Source of the DNA: Clostridia bacterium
GTDB taxonomy: Bacteria; Bacillota; Clostridia; Christensenellales; QALW01
NCBI GenBank assembly: GCA_900769815.1
Contig: CAAGID010000018.1
Span: 1-64,000, forward strand
Direction of reading: 5' to 3'
Length of the DNA stretch: 64,000 nt
A program made the translations under genes and the position numbers. This document shows positions 1-7,474 of the stretch, piece after piece. Positions within the stretch are counted from its first letter, which is position 1. Each line of letters starts with the position of its first letter. The notes under the pieces are model-generated. The model worked only from the letters and a program-made list of their open reading frames with translations, ran no database searches and was not told the origin of the DNA.

Positions 1-89
1 CACTTGCAAAATTCGGTCATTTACGTCTGTGTAAACTCCCTCTTTTGCAAGTTCTGCGCCTTGACTTGCAAGGGTTTCTCGAACTCTGG

Positions 90-137
90 CAGTCTGCCGA
101 CTTTGTCAGCAGACTGAAGAGCACTGAAAGTGCTCTT
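90..137. terminator. Two adjacent hairpins downstream of the lipoprotein gene
   Basis: Two perfect stems lie side by side: an 8-bp stem (90-97 with 109-116) and a 9-bp stem (117-125 with 129-137, loop GAA) whose outer arm includes the lipoprotein stop codon. A T-rich run follows the second stem on the + strand (TTATTTTGC), so it looks more like a terminator for rightward transcription. On the - strand it could still end or protect the lipoprotein message. The left 80 bases contain CTTGCAA or TTGCAAG several times, which suggests a dispersed intergenic repeat. No convincing gene is seen in 1-136. Confidence 0.5.
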
Positions 138-1123
138 TATTTTGCTTTATTAGCGAAAGTATTATCTACAATTCTGTTATAGTCAGCTTTTTCGACTTCA
201 ATACCTGCATCACTTATTACTTTTAAGAGTTGATTGAAGTCCGATTCGTTGCAGATTGGATTTGTTTTCCAAGCATCAATTTTTTTGTAGTTTTCTACAA
301 CGTTTGCAATAAGTTTAATATCACTATCGGGGAAAGAAGGAGCAATTACTTCTGCAATTTCCATAGGAGTATGATTTGCAACCCATTGCTGACCTTTATA
401 AAGAGCATCAACAAAATCTTGGATTTTGTCTTTGTTCTTATCTCTAAAACTTTGTGTAACCATCATTGCAGTGTAGGCAACGAAATCAGTTTCTGCACCA
501 ATTGAGGCAACGATAAAACCTTCACCTGCCATTTCCATAGTAGATGCACTGGGCTCGAATAGTGCTACGTATTGGTCATCGCCTGACATAAAAGCACCGC
601 CCATAAGGTCAAAGCTTACGTCGGTTCTCACCGTTAAATCAACGTTAGGCTCAAGTCCGTGTTTTCTTAATGCGTATTCAAGTGTCATTTCAGGCATACC
701 GCCGGTTCTGCCACCAATAATAGACTTGCCCTTTAATTTATTCCAATTAAATTCTGTGTCAGGCGCTTTGCCTACGAGGAAAGATCCATCACGTTGAGTT
801 ACTTGTGCAATTACCACGGGATAATCTTCTTGACCTTCATTATATACGTATACGGCTGTTTCGGGACCCATAAAGCCAATATCTGCCTGACCAGTTATAA
901 GTGCGGTCATTGATTTATCACTGCCACCGCCGTTTGTAAGTTCAATTTCTATACCTTTTTCTTTAAAATAACCAAGTTCAATGGCGGCATAAAAAGGTGC
1001 ATAAAAAATAGAATGAGTAACCTCGTTTACTTTAAGTACGTTTGTTGTATTTTCTTTGCAGCCACAGAATGAAGAAAATACCATAATAGTTAATAATAGA
1101 ATTGATAAAATTTTGAGCTTCAT
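137..1123 (-). CDS. ABC transporter substrate-binding lipoprotein, NMT1/THI5-like
   Basis: A 328-residue predicted lipoprotein: basic N-terminus, hydrophobic stretch of about 14 residues, and a lipobox ending in Cys22 (FCGC, atypical at -3 and -2). The mature part has the periplasmic-binding fold of the SsuA/TauA/ThiY type (APFYAAIELGYF near residue 40, then ALITGQADIGFMGPE). These proteins capture sulfonates, thiamine precursors or similar small molecules outside the membrane for an ABC importer; the substrate cannot be read here. The ATG is set by AAGGAGG (1130-1136). No permease or ATPase gene accompanies it in the window; they may lie left of position 1. The gene is divergent from pcrA. 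Confidence 0.85.
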   Translation of the reverse strand: MKLKILSILLLTIMVFSSFCGCKENTTNVLKVNEVTHSIFYAPFYAAIELGYFKEKGIEIELTNGGGSDKSMTALITGQADIGFMGPETAVYVYNEGQEDYPVVIAQVTQRDGSFLVGKAPDTEFNWNKLKGKSIIGGRTGGMPEMTLEYALRKHGLEPNVDLTVRTDVSFDLMGGAFMSGDDQYVALFEPSASTMEMAGEGFIVASIGAETDFVAYTAMMVTQSFRDKNKDKIQDFVDALYKGQQWVANHTPMEIAEVIAPSFPDSDIKLIANVVENYKKIDAWKTNPICNESDFNQLLKVISDAGIEVEKADYNRIVDNTFANKAK

Positions 1124-1150
1124 ATAAAACCTCCTTAAAAGTTCTTTTAT

Positions 1151-1180
1151 AATATATGCGTTAAAAAATCTTTATGTTAA
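1151..1180 (-). promoter_or_regulatory. Promoter for the substrate-binding lipoprotein
   Basis: On the - strand, TTAACA (1175-1180) and TATATT (1151-1156) are separated by 18 bp and precede the ribosome binding site. Each hexamer matches the SigA consensus at five of six positions. Confidence 0.45.
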
Positions 1181-1193
1181 AAAGGTTTTATTA

Positions 1194-1222
1194 GTGACTT
1201 TTTTAAATTCGTGTGATATAAT
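1194..1222 (+). promoter_or_regulatory. Promoter for pcrA
   Basis: A perfect extended -10 (TGaTATAAT, hexamer 1217-1222) lies 17 bp after a weak -35 (GTGACT, 1194-1199). A TAGGAG ribosome binding site follows at 1238, before the GTG start. Confidence 0.6.
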
Positions 1223-1251
1223 GTAATAAATATTATTTAGGAGTATTCGCG

Positions 1252-3516
1252 GTGTCAGATTTATTCATTGAAAAAGCAAAACTTAATCCTGAACAAAAAA
1301 GAGCGGCAGTTACGACGGAAGGTCCTCTTTTGATTTTAGCAGGTGCAGGAAGTGGTAAAACAAGAGTTTTAACACATAGAATTGCCCACCTTATTCTTGA
1401 TAAAAAGGTCTCGCCCTGGAATATTCTTGCAATTACCTTTACAAATAAAGCGGCAAAAGAAATGCGTGAAAGAGTTGAAAAAATCTGCGGTAACGCCGAC
1501 GTTTGGGTTTCTACGTTCCATTCAATGTGTGTACGTATTCTTTATAGAGAAATAGAAGCACTTGGGTATTCAAAAGACTTTACTATTTATGATGATGACG
1601 ACCAAAAGAAACTTATTTCTGAAATTCTTTCGCAAAAAGATATTTCTCCTAAAGAGAACCCTCCCAAGGAATTCTTGTACGTTATAAGCGATGCCAAAAA
1701 CAGAATGGAAGGTCCTAAAAAACTAAAGGAACTTGCAACTACACCTAAGGAACAACTTTATGCAGAAATTTACGGGCTTTACGAGGAAAGAATGCGTAAA
1801 GCAAATGCTCTTGATTTTGATGATCTTTTAATTAAAACCGTTGTTCTTTTTCATAAATTTCCTGAAATACTTGAAAAATATGCAAAGCGTTTTAAATATA
1901 TTCACGTTGATGAATATCAGGATACCAATATGATACAGTATAGGCTCATAAAACAGCTTGCATCTGTTTGGAATAACGTATGTGTAGTTGGTGACGATGA
2001 CCAGAGCATTTACGGCTGGCGTGGTGCAGATATAAGAAATATCCTTGAGTTTGAAAAGGATTTTAAAGATTCTACGGTTGTTAAACTTGAACAGAATTAT
2101 CGTTCAACCAATAATATTCTTGAAAGTGCCAACGCAGTTATTTCAAATAATGAATCGAGAAAGAAAAAGCATCTTTGGTCAGATAAGGGGAATGGCGAAA
2201 AACTTCGTGTGGAGGAACTTTCAGATGGAAGGTCTGAGGCATATTTTGTAGTTTCTGAAATTAACGAGGGTGTTCGCATAGGTGCATCCTATAATGATTT
2301 TGCAGTTTTATACCGCACAAACAGTCAATCCCGTATAATTGAAGAAATGTTATTGGGAAGCGGCGTACCTTATGCAGTATATGGCGGACAACCTTTCTAT
2401 AGTCGGAAAGAAGTAAAAGATGCTGTTGCATACTTAAGAATCTTAACAAATCCTGATGATGAAATTGCATTACGTAGAATTATTAATGTGCCCAAACGAG
2501 GTTTAGGCGATTCTGCGTTAAACGAAATTTCCATAAAAGCAACAGAAACAAATGATAGTATGCTGGGTGCAATTCTTTCTACTGATATAAATGAATTTTC
2601 TGGCAGAATAAGAAATAAACTTATGGCATTTTCACAGCTTATTGATGATTTAATGACCCATAGTATGCTGATGACTCCCGTTGAATTTTTGGATTATATG
2701 CTTGATAAAACAGGGCTTATGGAAATGTATCGTCAGGAAAATACCGATGAAGCAAAGGACAGGCTTAACAACCTTCAGGAACTTTCAAGTGCGGCAAAAG
2801 CTTATTTTGAGGATAACCCTGATGCTACGCTTAAAGATTATCTTATAAATATAGCACTTGTTTCTGAACCAGAAGAAAATGACTTTTTCTCAATGAATAA
2901 CGGCAGAGTAACTTTAATGACAATGCATTCTGCAAAAGGCCTTGAATTTCCTACTGTATTTATGATAGGAATGGAGGAAGGCTTGTTTCCCCTTTCCCGT
3001 GCAATGGACGAAAAAAGCGAGCTTGAGGAAGAACGCAGACTTTGCTACGTAGGCATTACCCGTGCTATGCAAAAGCTTTATCTTACACACGCAACAGTCA
3101 GATTTCAGTTTGGTGAAACCCGTGCAAATCCTGCTTCAAGGTTTTTAGAAGAAATACCGGAGGAGAGAGTTGAATCATTACTGCCTAAGCCACTTGCAAG
3201 AAGACAGGAATATTCGAGCTATAATGACAGATGGAATGATTTTGATGATTTTGCTGAAACACAAAGCACTCGCACGGTAATTAAAACAACTAATAAAACC
3301 TACAACGTGGGTATGGCAAATTATTCTGCAGAAAAAAGGGAAGATAATCGTAATTGGTATAATGGAATGACTGTCAAGCACCGCAGATTCGGTGTAGGCG
3401 AAATTATCGCGGTTGCAGGTAGTGGCGATAAAACGATGGTTACGGTTTCTTTTGAAAATAACGGAGTTAAGAATCTTATGGCAGCACAGGCAAATCTTGA
3501 AATTTTAGGTGATTAA
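1252..3516 (+). CDS. pcrA: ATP-dependent DNA helicase PcrA/UvrD
   Basis: A 754-residue superfamily 1A 3'-5' DNA helicase used in nucleotide excision repair and rolling-circle replication, and for removing recombinase from DNA. Visible motifs are the Q-motif region (LNPEQKRAA), Walker A (AGAGSGKT, residues 30-37), Walker B/motif II (DEYQDT), GDDDQSIYGWRGA (motif III), and motifs V/VI (MTMHSAKGLEFP, LCYVGITRA). The C-terminus (HRRFGVGEII) is the Tudor-like RNA polymerase-binding module of PcrA. The start is GTG, supported by TAGGAG nine bases upstream. The stop overlaps the region used as the ligA ribosome binding site, so the two repair genes are translationally close. Length is normal for the family. 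Confidence 0.96.
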   Translation: MSDLFIEKAKLNPEQKRAAVTTEGPLLILAGAGSGKTRVLTHRIAHLILDKKVSPWNILAITFTNKAAKEMRERVEKICGNADVWVSTFHSMCVRILYREIEALGYSKDFTIYDDDDQKKLISEILSQKDISPKENPPKEFLYVISDAKNRMEGPKKLKELATTPKEQLYAEIYGLYEERMRKANALDFDDLLIKTVVLFHKFPEILEKYAKRFKYIHVDEYQDTNMIQYRLIKQLASVWNNVCVVGDDDQSIYGWRGADIRNILEFEKDFKDSTVVKLEQNYRSTNNILESANAVISNNESRKKKHLWSDKGNGEKLRVEELSDGRSEAYFVVSEINEGVRIGASYNDFAVLYRTNSQSRIIEEMLLGSGVPYAVYGGQPFYSRKEVKDAVAYLRILTNPDDEIALRRIINVPKRGLGDSALNEISIKATETNDSMLGAILSTDINEFSGRIRNKLMAFSQLIDDLMTHSMLMTPVEFLDYMLDKTGLMEMYRQENTDEAKDRLNNLQELSSAAKAYFEDNPDATLKDYLINIALVSEPEENDFFSMNNGRVTLMTMHSAKGLEFPTVFMIGMEEGLFPLSRAMDEKSELEEERRLCYVGITRAMQKLYLTHATVRFQFGETRANPASRFLEEIPEERVESLLPKPLARRQEYSSYNDRWNDFDDFAETQSTRTVIKTTNKTYNVGMANYSAEKREDNRNWYNGMTVKHRRFGVGEIIAVAGSGDKTMVTVSFENNGVKNLMAAQANLEILGD

Positions 3517-3517
3517 A

Positions 3518-5470
3518 ATGGATGAAATGAAGGCTCTCATTGAAAAACTTAATCTTTATAATTATCATTACTACGTCCTTGATGAGCCCATAGCAAGTGA
3601 CGATGAATGGGATAATTTATATTCACGCCTTAAAAAACTTGAAAAGGAAACAGGAGTTGTGCTTGATGATTCTCCTACAAAAAAGGTAGGGGGCGAGCCC
3701 ATAAAAACCTTTGAAAGTGTCGTTCACGAAAACAGATTATGGAGTATGGATAAAGCTCAGACCTTTGATGAGCTTTATGCCTGGGAAGAACGTATTACTT
3801 CAAAACTCAAAGAAGCTTTTGATGAAAAACCGACTTTTTCACTTGAATATAAGTTTGATGGATTAACGGTAAATGTCACTTATGAAAATGGTGTCCTTAT
3901 TGATGCTGTAACACGGGGTAACGGTATTGTTGGCGAAAGAATTTTTGAGCAAGCCAAAACAATCAGGTCGCTTCCGTTAAGTATTCCTTTTACAGGAAAA
4001 TTGCAGGTTCAGGGCGAAGGCATAATGAAAAAGTCCGTTTTTGATAAGTACAATGAAACGGCTCAGGAACCTTTAAAAAATCCAAGAAATGCTGCAGCGG
4101 GGGCATTGAGAAATCTTGACCCTTCTGTAACTGCAAGCCGTAAGTTAGATATATTTCTTTACAATATTGGCGTAATTGAGGATGAAAATTTCAATAACAG
4201 CATTGAGGCTATGTCGTTTCTTAAAAAAAATAAATTGCCTATAAATGCATTTTTTAAAACATTCTCAAATATGAAGGATGTTATCGATGCCATAAACGAA
4301 GCTGAAAAAGAACGACAAACGCTTGATTTTCAGATAGACGGAATGGTTATAAAAGTAACTGACTTTAAAATGAGGGAATACTTGGGCTATACTGAAAAAT
4401 TCCCACGTTGGGCAATAGCCTATAAGTTTTTTGCTGAAGAAGTACCCACTAAGCTTACAGACGTAGTTTGGGATGTAGGCAGAACGGGAAAGGTAACGCC
4501 AACTGCACACTTGGAGGCAGTTGATATTGGCGGTGCAACCGTAAGACGTGCAACACTAAATAATAAATGGGATATTCAGCGTAAAAAAGTAAAATTAGGC
4601 GTTGACGTATGGGTAAGACGCTCCAATGACGTTATACCTGAAATTATGGGCGTTGTTGACGAAAAACAGGAAGGCTGTGAAATTTTGACACCGACAGTTT
4701 GTCCTTCTTGCGGAACAACACTTATTGAAAAGGGAATGCTTTTGTTTTGTCCTAATATTTATACGTGTAAACCGCAGATAGTATCACGAATTGCACATTT
4801 TGCGTCCCGTGATGCAATGGATATTGAATCTTTAAGCGATAAAACTGCAACACAGCTTGTAGAAAATTTTGATATTCAGGACGTATCTGAACTATATAAA
4901 ATTTCCTTTGAACAACTAATTTCTCTTGAAGGATGGCAGGAAAGAAAAGCACTTAATTTGTTGGATGCACTTGAAAAAAGCAAAAGCGTAGAACTTTCTG
5001 CTTTTATATATGCAATAGGAATATCTAACGTAGGTATAAAAACCGCAAGAGATATTGCGAAAAAATTTAAGACACTTGATAATTTCAAAAATGCTACTAA
5101 AGAAAAATTAATTTCTATCGGAGATATAGGCGATATTGTTGCCGACGGTATTCTTGAATTTTTTAATAAAAGCGATATAATCGATAAATTACTTAGTGTT
5201 GGTGTAATACCTAAAGAGCACGAAGAGATAACTGTTGACAGTTATTTTGCAGGTAAAGGCGTCGTTATTACAGGAAAGCTTCAGGCAATGACACGCGATG
5301 AAGCAGGGGATATAATAAGAAAATTAGGCGGAGAAATTCAGAGCTCGGTCAGCAAAAGGACAAATATTCTTATTGCAGGCGAAAGTGCAGGTAGCAAACT
5401 TGAAAAGGCACAAAAATTAGGCATTGAAAGTATTGATGAAAATACATTTTTGAGCCTAATAAATGTATAA
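3518..5470 (+). CDS. ligA: NAD-dependent DNA ligase LigA
   Basis: A 650-residue NAD+-dependent ligase that seals nicks in replication and repair. In order: an Ia domain for NMN binding (YNYHYYVLDEP), a nucleotidyltransferase domain with the adenylated lysine in KFDG (K112), an OB fold, a four-cysteine zinc finger (CPSC...CPN...C), helix-hairpin-helix repeats, and a C-terminal BRCT domain (GKGVVITGKL onward). I chose ATG 3518: AGGTGA at 3507-3512 gives a proper spacing, whereas the in-frame GTG at 3509 lies inside that ribosome binding site. The gene begins two bases after the pcrA stop codon. Confidence 0.95.
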   Translation: MDEMKALIEKLNLYNYHYYVLDEPIASDDEWDNLYSRLKKLEKETGVVLDDSPTKKVGGEPIKTFESVVHENRLWSMDKAQTFDELYAWEERITSKLKEAFDEKPTFSLEYKFDGLTVNVTYENGVLIDAVTRGNGIVGERIFEQAKTIRSLPLSIPFTGKLQVQGEGIMKKSVFDKYNETAQEPLKNPRNAAAGALRNLDPSVTASRKLDIFLYNIGVIEDENFNNSIEAMSFLKKNKLPINAFFKTFSNMKDVIDAINEAEKERQTLDFQIDGMVIKVTDFKMREYLGYTEKFPRWAIAYKFFAEEVPTKLTDVVWDVGRTGKVTPTAHLEAVDIGGATVRRATLNNKWDIQRKKVKLGVDVWVRRSNDVIPEIMGVVDEKQEGCEILTPTVCPSCGTTLIEKGMLLFCPNIYTCKPQIVSRIAHFASRDAMDIESLSDKTATQLVENFDIQDVSELYKISFEQLISLEGWQERKALNLLDALEKSKSVELSAFIYAIGISNVGIKTARDIAKKFKTLDNFKNATKEKLISIGDIGDIVADGILEFFNKSDIIDKLLSVGVIPKEHEEITVDSYFAGKGVVITGKLQAMTRDEAGDIIRKLGGEIQSSVSKRTNILIAGESAGSKLEKAQKLGIESIDENTFLSLINV

Positions 5471-5475
5471 AATGC

Positions 5476-5504
5476 TTGAAAAATGTAATGTGATATGTTA
5501 AAAT
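5476..5504 (+). promoter_or_regulatory. Promoter for the yicC-remA-gmk run
   Basis: TTGAAA (5476-5481) and TAAAAT (5499-5504) are separated by 17 bp, with TGT directly before the -10 (extended form). It lies in the short ligA-yicC gap, just ahead of an AGGAGG site. Confidence 0.7.
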
Positions 5505-5535
5505 AAATTAGTTAGATGATAGGAGGTTTTTTAGT

Positions 5536-6414
5536 TTGAACAGTATGACAGGTTACGGAAGTGCAACTGTTGCTTCCGACGGACGAGAAATAACTCTTGA
5601 GTTGAAATCAGTAAATCATAGATTTTTAGATATAAACATCCGTATGCCTCGTGTTCTTATGTTTGCTGAAGACGAATTAAGAAAAGCCATCGGCAAATAC
5701 GTTTTAAGAGGACATATAGAAGTTAATCTTACCTATAGAAATACTCGTGAGGATTCAAAGTTTGTCAGCGTTGACAGGGCACTTGTATTGCAGTATGCAA
5801 GTGCATTTAAGGAAATCGGTGAAATGGGCTTTGAAAATAATATGCGTGTTTCTGACATTGCAAGAATGCCCGACGTACTTACGATTACTCAGTGCGATGA
5901 TGATAACGAAGCAGTCCTTGCGCTTATTTTAGAGGCAGTTAAAATGGCAACGGATGCCCTTAATAAAACGCGTTCTATTGAAGGCGGAAAAATCGGAGAC
6001 GATTTAAAGCAGAAACTTCAGAATATTTATGATATCTCTAAAAAAATTGAAAAGTTTTCTGAAGGCAATCTTGAAGATTATTCCTTAAGGCTTCAAAAGC
6101 GTCTTGATGACCTTTTGGGAGATAACAAGCTTGATGAGCAAAGGCTTCATCAGGAAATAGCCATTTATGCTGATAAAATAGCCATTGACGAAGAACTTGT
6201 TCGCCTTGATACGCATATTAAAAATATGCTTGAATATATGAATGAGACAACTAACGATACAATAGGCAGGAAACTTGATTTCTTTATTCAGGAGCTTAAC
6301 AGAGAAATCAATACAATAGGTTCAAAATCAGTAAATGCCGATATCGCAAAGCTTGTTGTAACGGCTAAGGGCGAGATTGAAAAACTTCGCGAGCAAATTC
6401 AGAATATTGAATAG
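5536..6414 (+). CDS. yicC: YicC family endoribonuclease
   Basis: A 292-residue YicC/YloC protein, with the typical N-terminal signature (SMTGYGSA) and the C-terminal DUF1732 block (KLDFFIQELNREINTIGSK). Family members are endoribonucleases involved in RNA turnover; the E. coli protein acts on small RNA. The start is TTG at 5536, set by AGGAGG nine bases upstream; the next in-frame ATG (5545) would remove two residues and sit too far from that site. It is the first gene of the run and is followed by remA after 11 bases, the order seen in many Firmicutes (yloC-remA-gmk-rpoZ). Confidence 0.92.
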   Translation: MNSMTGYGSATVASDGREITLELKSVNHRFLDINIRMPRVLMFAEDELRKAIGKYVLRGHIEVNLTYRNTREDSKFVSVDRALVLQYASAFKEIGEMGFENNMRVSDIARMPDVLTITQCDDDNEAVLALILEAVKMATDALNKTRSIEGGKIGDDLKQKLQNIYDISKKIEKFSEGNLEDYSLRLQKRLDDLLGDNKLDEQRLHQEIAIYADKIAIDEELVRLDTHIKNMLEYMNETTNDTIGRKLDFFIQELNREINTIGSKSVNADIAKLVVTAKGEIEKLREQIQNIE

Positions 6415-6425
6415 ATGAGGCGTGT

Positions 6426-6680
6426 ATGACAAAACTTATAAATATTGGATTTGGCAATATGGTGTCTGCAACAAAGATTATAGCTATTGTTTCGCCTGAT
6501 TCAGCACCAATTCGCCGTGCGATACAGGAATCAAAAGAAAAAACTATTGACGCTACTTGCGGAAGAAGAACACGTGCTGTAATTTTTATGGAAAACGGGC
6601 AGATTATTTTATCAGCAGTCTTACCAGAAACTATTTCAAGCCGTATGAAAGAACAGGGAGATTTTGAAAATGACGAATAA
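6426..6680 (+). CDS. remA: RemA/DUF370 family DNA-binding regulator
   Basis: An 84-residue protein of the RemA (DUF370) family. In B. subtilis RemA is an arc-shaped DNA-binding activator of biofilm matrix and osmoprotection genes. The conserved N-terminal INIGFGNMV, the SPDSAPIRR loop with its Arg pair, and GRRTRAVI are all present. It lies between yicC and gmk, as expected. Its last codons overlap the gmk start. What it controls here cannot be told from this window. Confidence 0.9.
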   Translation: MTKLINIGFGNMVSATKIIAIVSPDSAPIRRAIQESKEKTIDATCGRRTRAVIFMENGQIILSAVLPETISSRMKEQGDFENDE

Positions 6681-7278
6681 AGGGTTATTGCTTATTGTCA
6701 GCGGACCTTCAGGCTGCGGAAAAGGTACTGTTTGTGATGAACTTAAAAAACGCAATAGCGATATTAAGGTATCCGTTTCAGCAACCACAAGGGATATGCG
6801 TAAAGGCGAAGTTGACGGTGTAACTTATTTTTTTAAAACAGAAGAAGAATTCAAGAAAATGATTGAAAACAACGAGTTCTTTGAATATAATTGCGGTTAT
6901 AATAACAACTATTACGGAACGCCTAAAAAGTATGTTTTTGAGCAGCTTGAAAAAGGAAATGATGTAATTCTTGAAATCGAAATGAACGGTGCACAGAACG
7001 TTAAAAATCAATATCCGGAAGGAGTACTGATTTTTCTTTCGCCACCAAGTCTTGATGAGCTCTATTCAAGGCTTATAAGCAGAGGCAGAGAAAGTAAAGA
7101 GCTTATTGATGAGAGATTTAATGAGGCAAAAGAAGAAATGAACAGAGCTCATCAATACGATTATTTTGTTATAAATGATACTGTTGAGCAGGCAGTAGAA
7201 AGAATTGAAGCAATTATTACGGCAGAAAAATGTCACATAAACCGTAATAATGAAACTATAAATTCGATTATTAAATAA
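6670..7278 (+). CDS. gmk: Guanylate kinase
   Basis: A 202-residue GMP kinase that converts GMP to GDP with ATP. The P-loop is at residues 11-20 (SGPSGCGKGT), followed by the GMP-binding segment (SATTRDMRKGEVDGVTYFF) and LILEIEMNGA-type core residues. ATG 6670 is preferred because AGGGAG lies eight bases upstream; an in-frame TTG at 6664 is too close to it. The gene overlaps the end of remA by 11 bases and is followed by rpoZ, suggesting coupled expression. Confidence 0.95.
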   Translation: MTNKGLLLIVSGPSGCGKGTVCDELKKRNSDIKVSVSATTRDMRKGEVDGVTYFFKTEEEFKKMIENNEFFEYNCGYNNNYYGTPKKYVFEQLEKGNDVILEIEMNGAQNVKNQYPEGVLIFLSPPSLDELYSRLISRGRESKELIDERFNEAKEEMNRAHQYDYFVINDTVEQAVERIEAIITAEKCHINRNNETINSIIK

Positions 7279-7291
7279 AGGAGATTTTATT

Positions 7292-7474
7292 ATGTATAAA
7301 CCAGTTAGCAAGAAGACAGAACAAAAAGTTTCGTGCAAATATGCACTTTCATCAGTTGTTGCAAAAAGAGCAAGAATGCTTGTTGATTTTGAACAGTGTA
7401 ATGAAGAATTCAAGCCTGTGCTTCAGGCACTTGAAGAGTTTGAAGAGGATATCCTTGTTCCCGGTAAAGAATGA
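7292..7474 (+). CDS. rpoZ: RNA polymerase omega subunit
   Basis: A 60-residue omega subunit, which helps assemble RNA polymerase by holding the beta-prime C-terminus. It keeps the family core (KYALSSVVAKRAR, near residues 18-30) and the acidic C-terminal stretch (ALEEFEEDIL). It is preceded by an AAAGGAGA site and ends in an ATGA overlap with priA. In B. subtilis coaBC lies between rpoZ and priA; it is absent here. Confidence 0.93.
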   Translation: MYKPVSKKTEQKVSCKYALSSVVAKRARMLVDFEQCNEEFKPVLQALEEFEEDILVPGKE

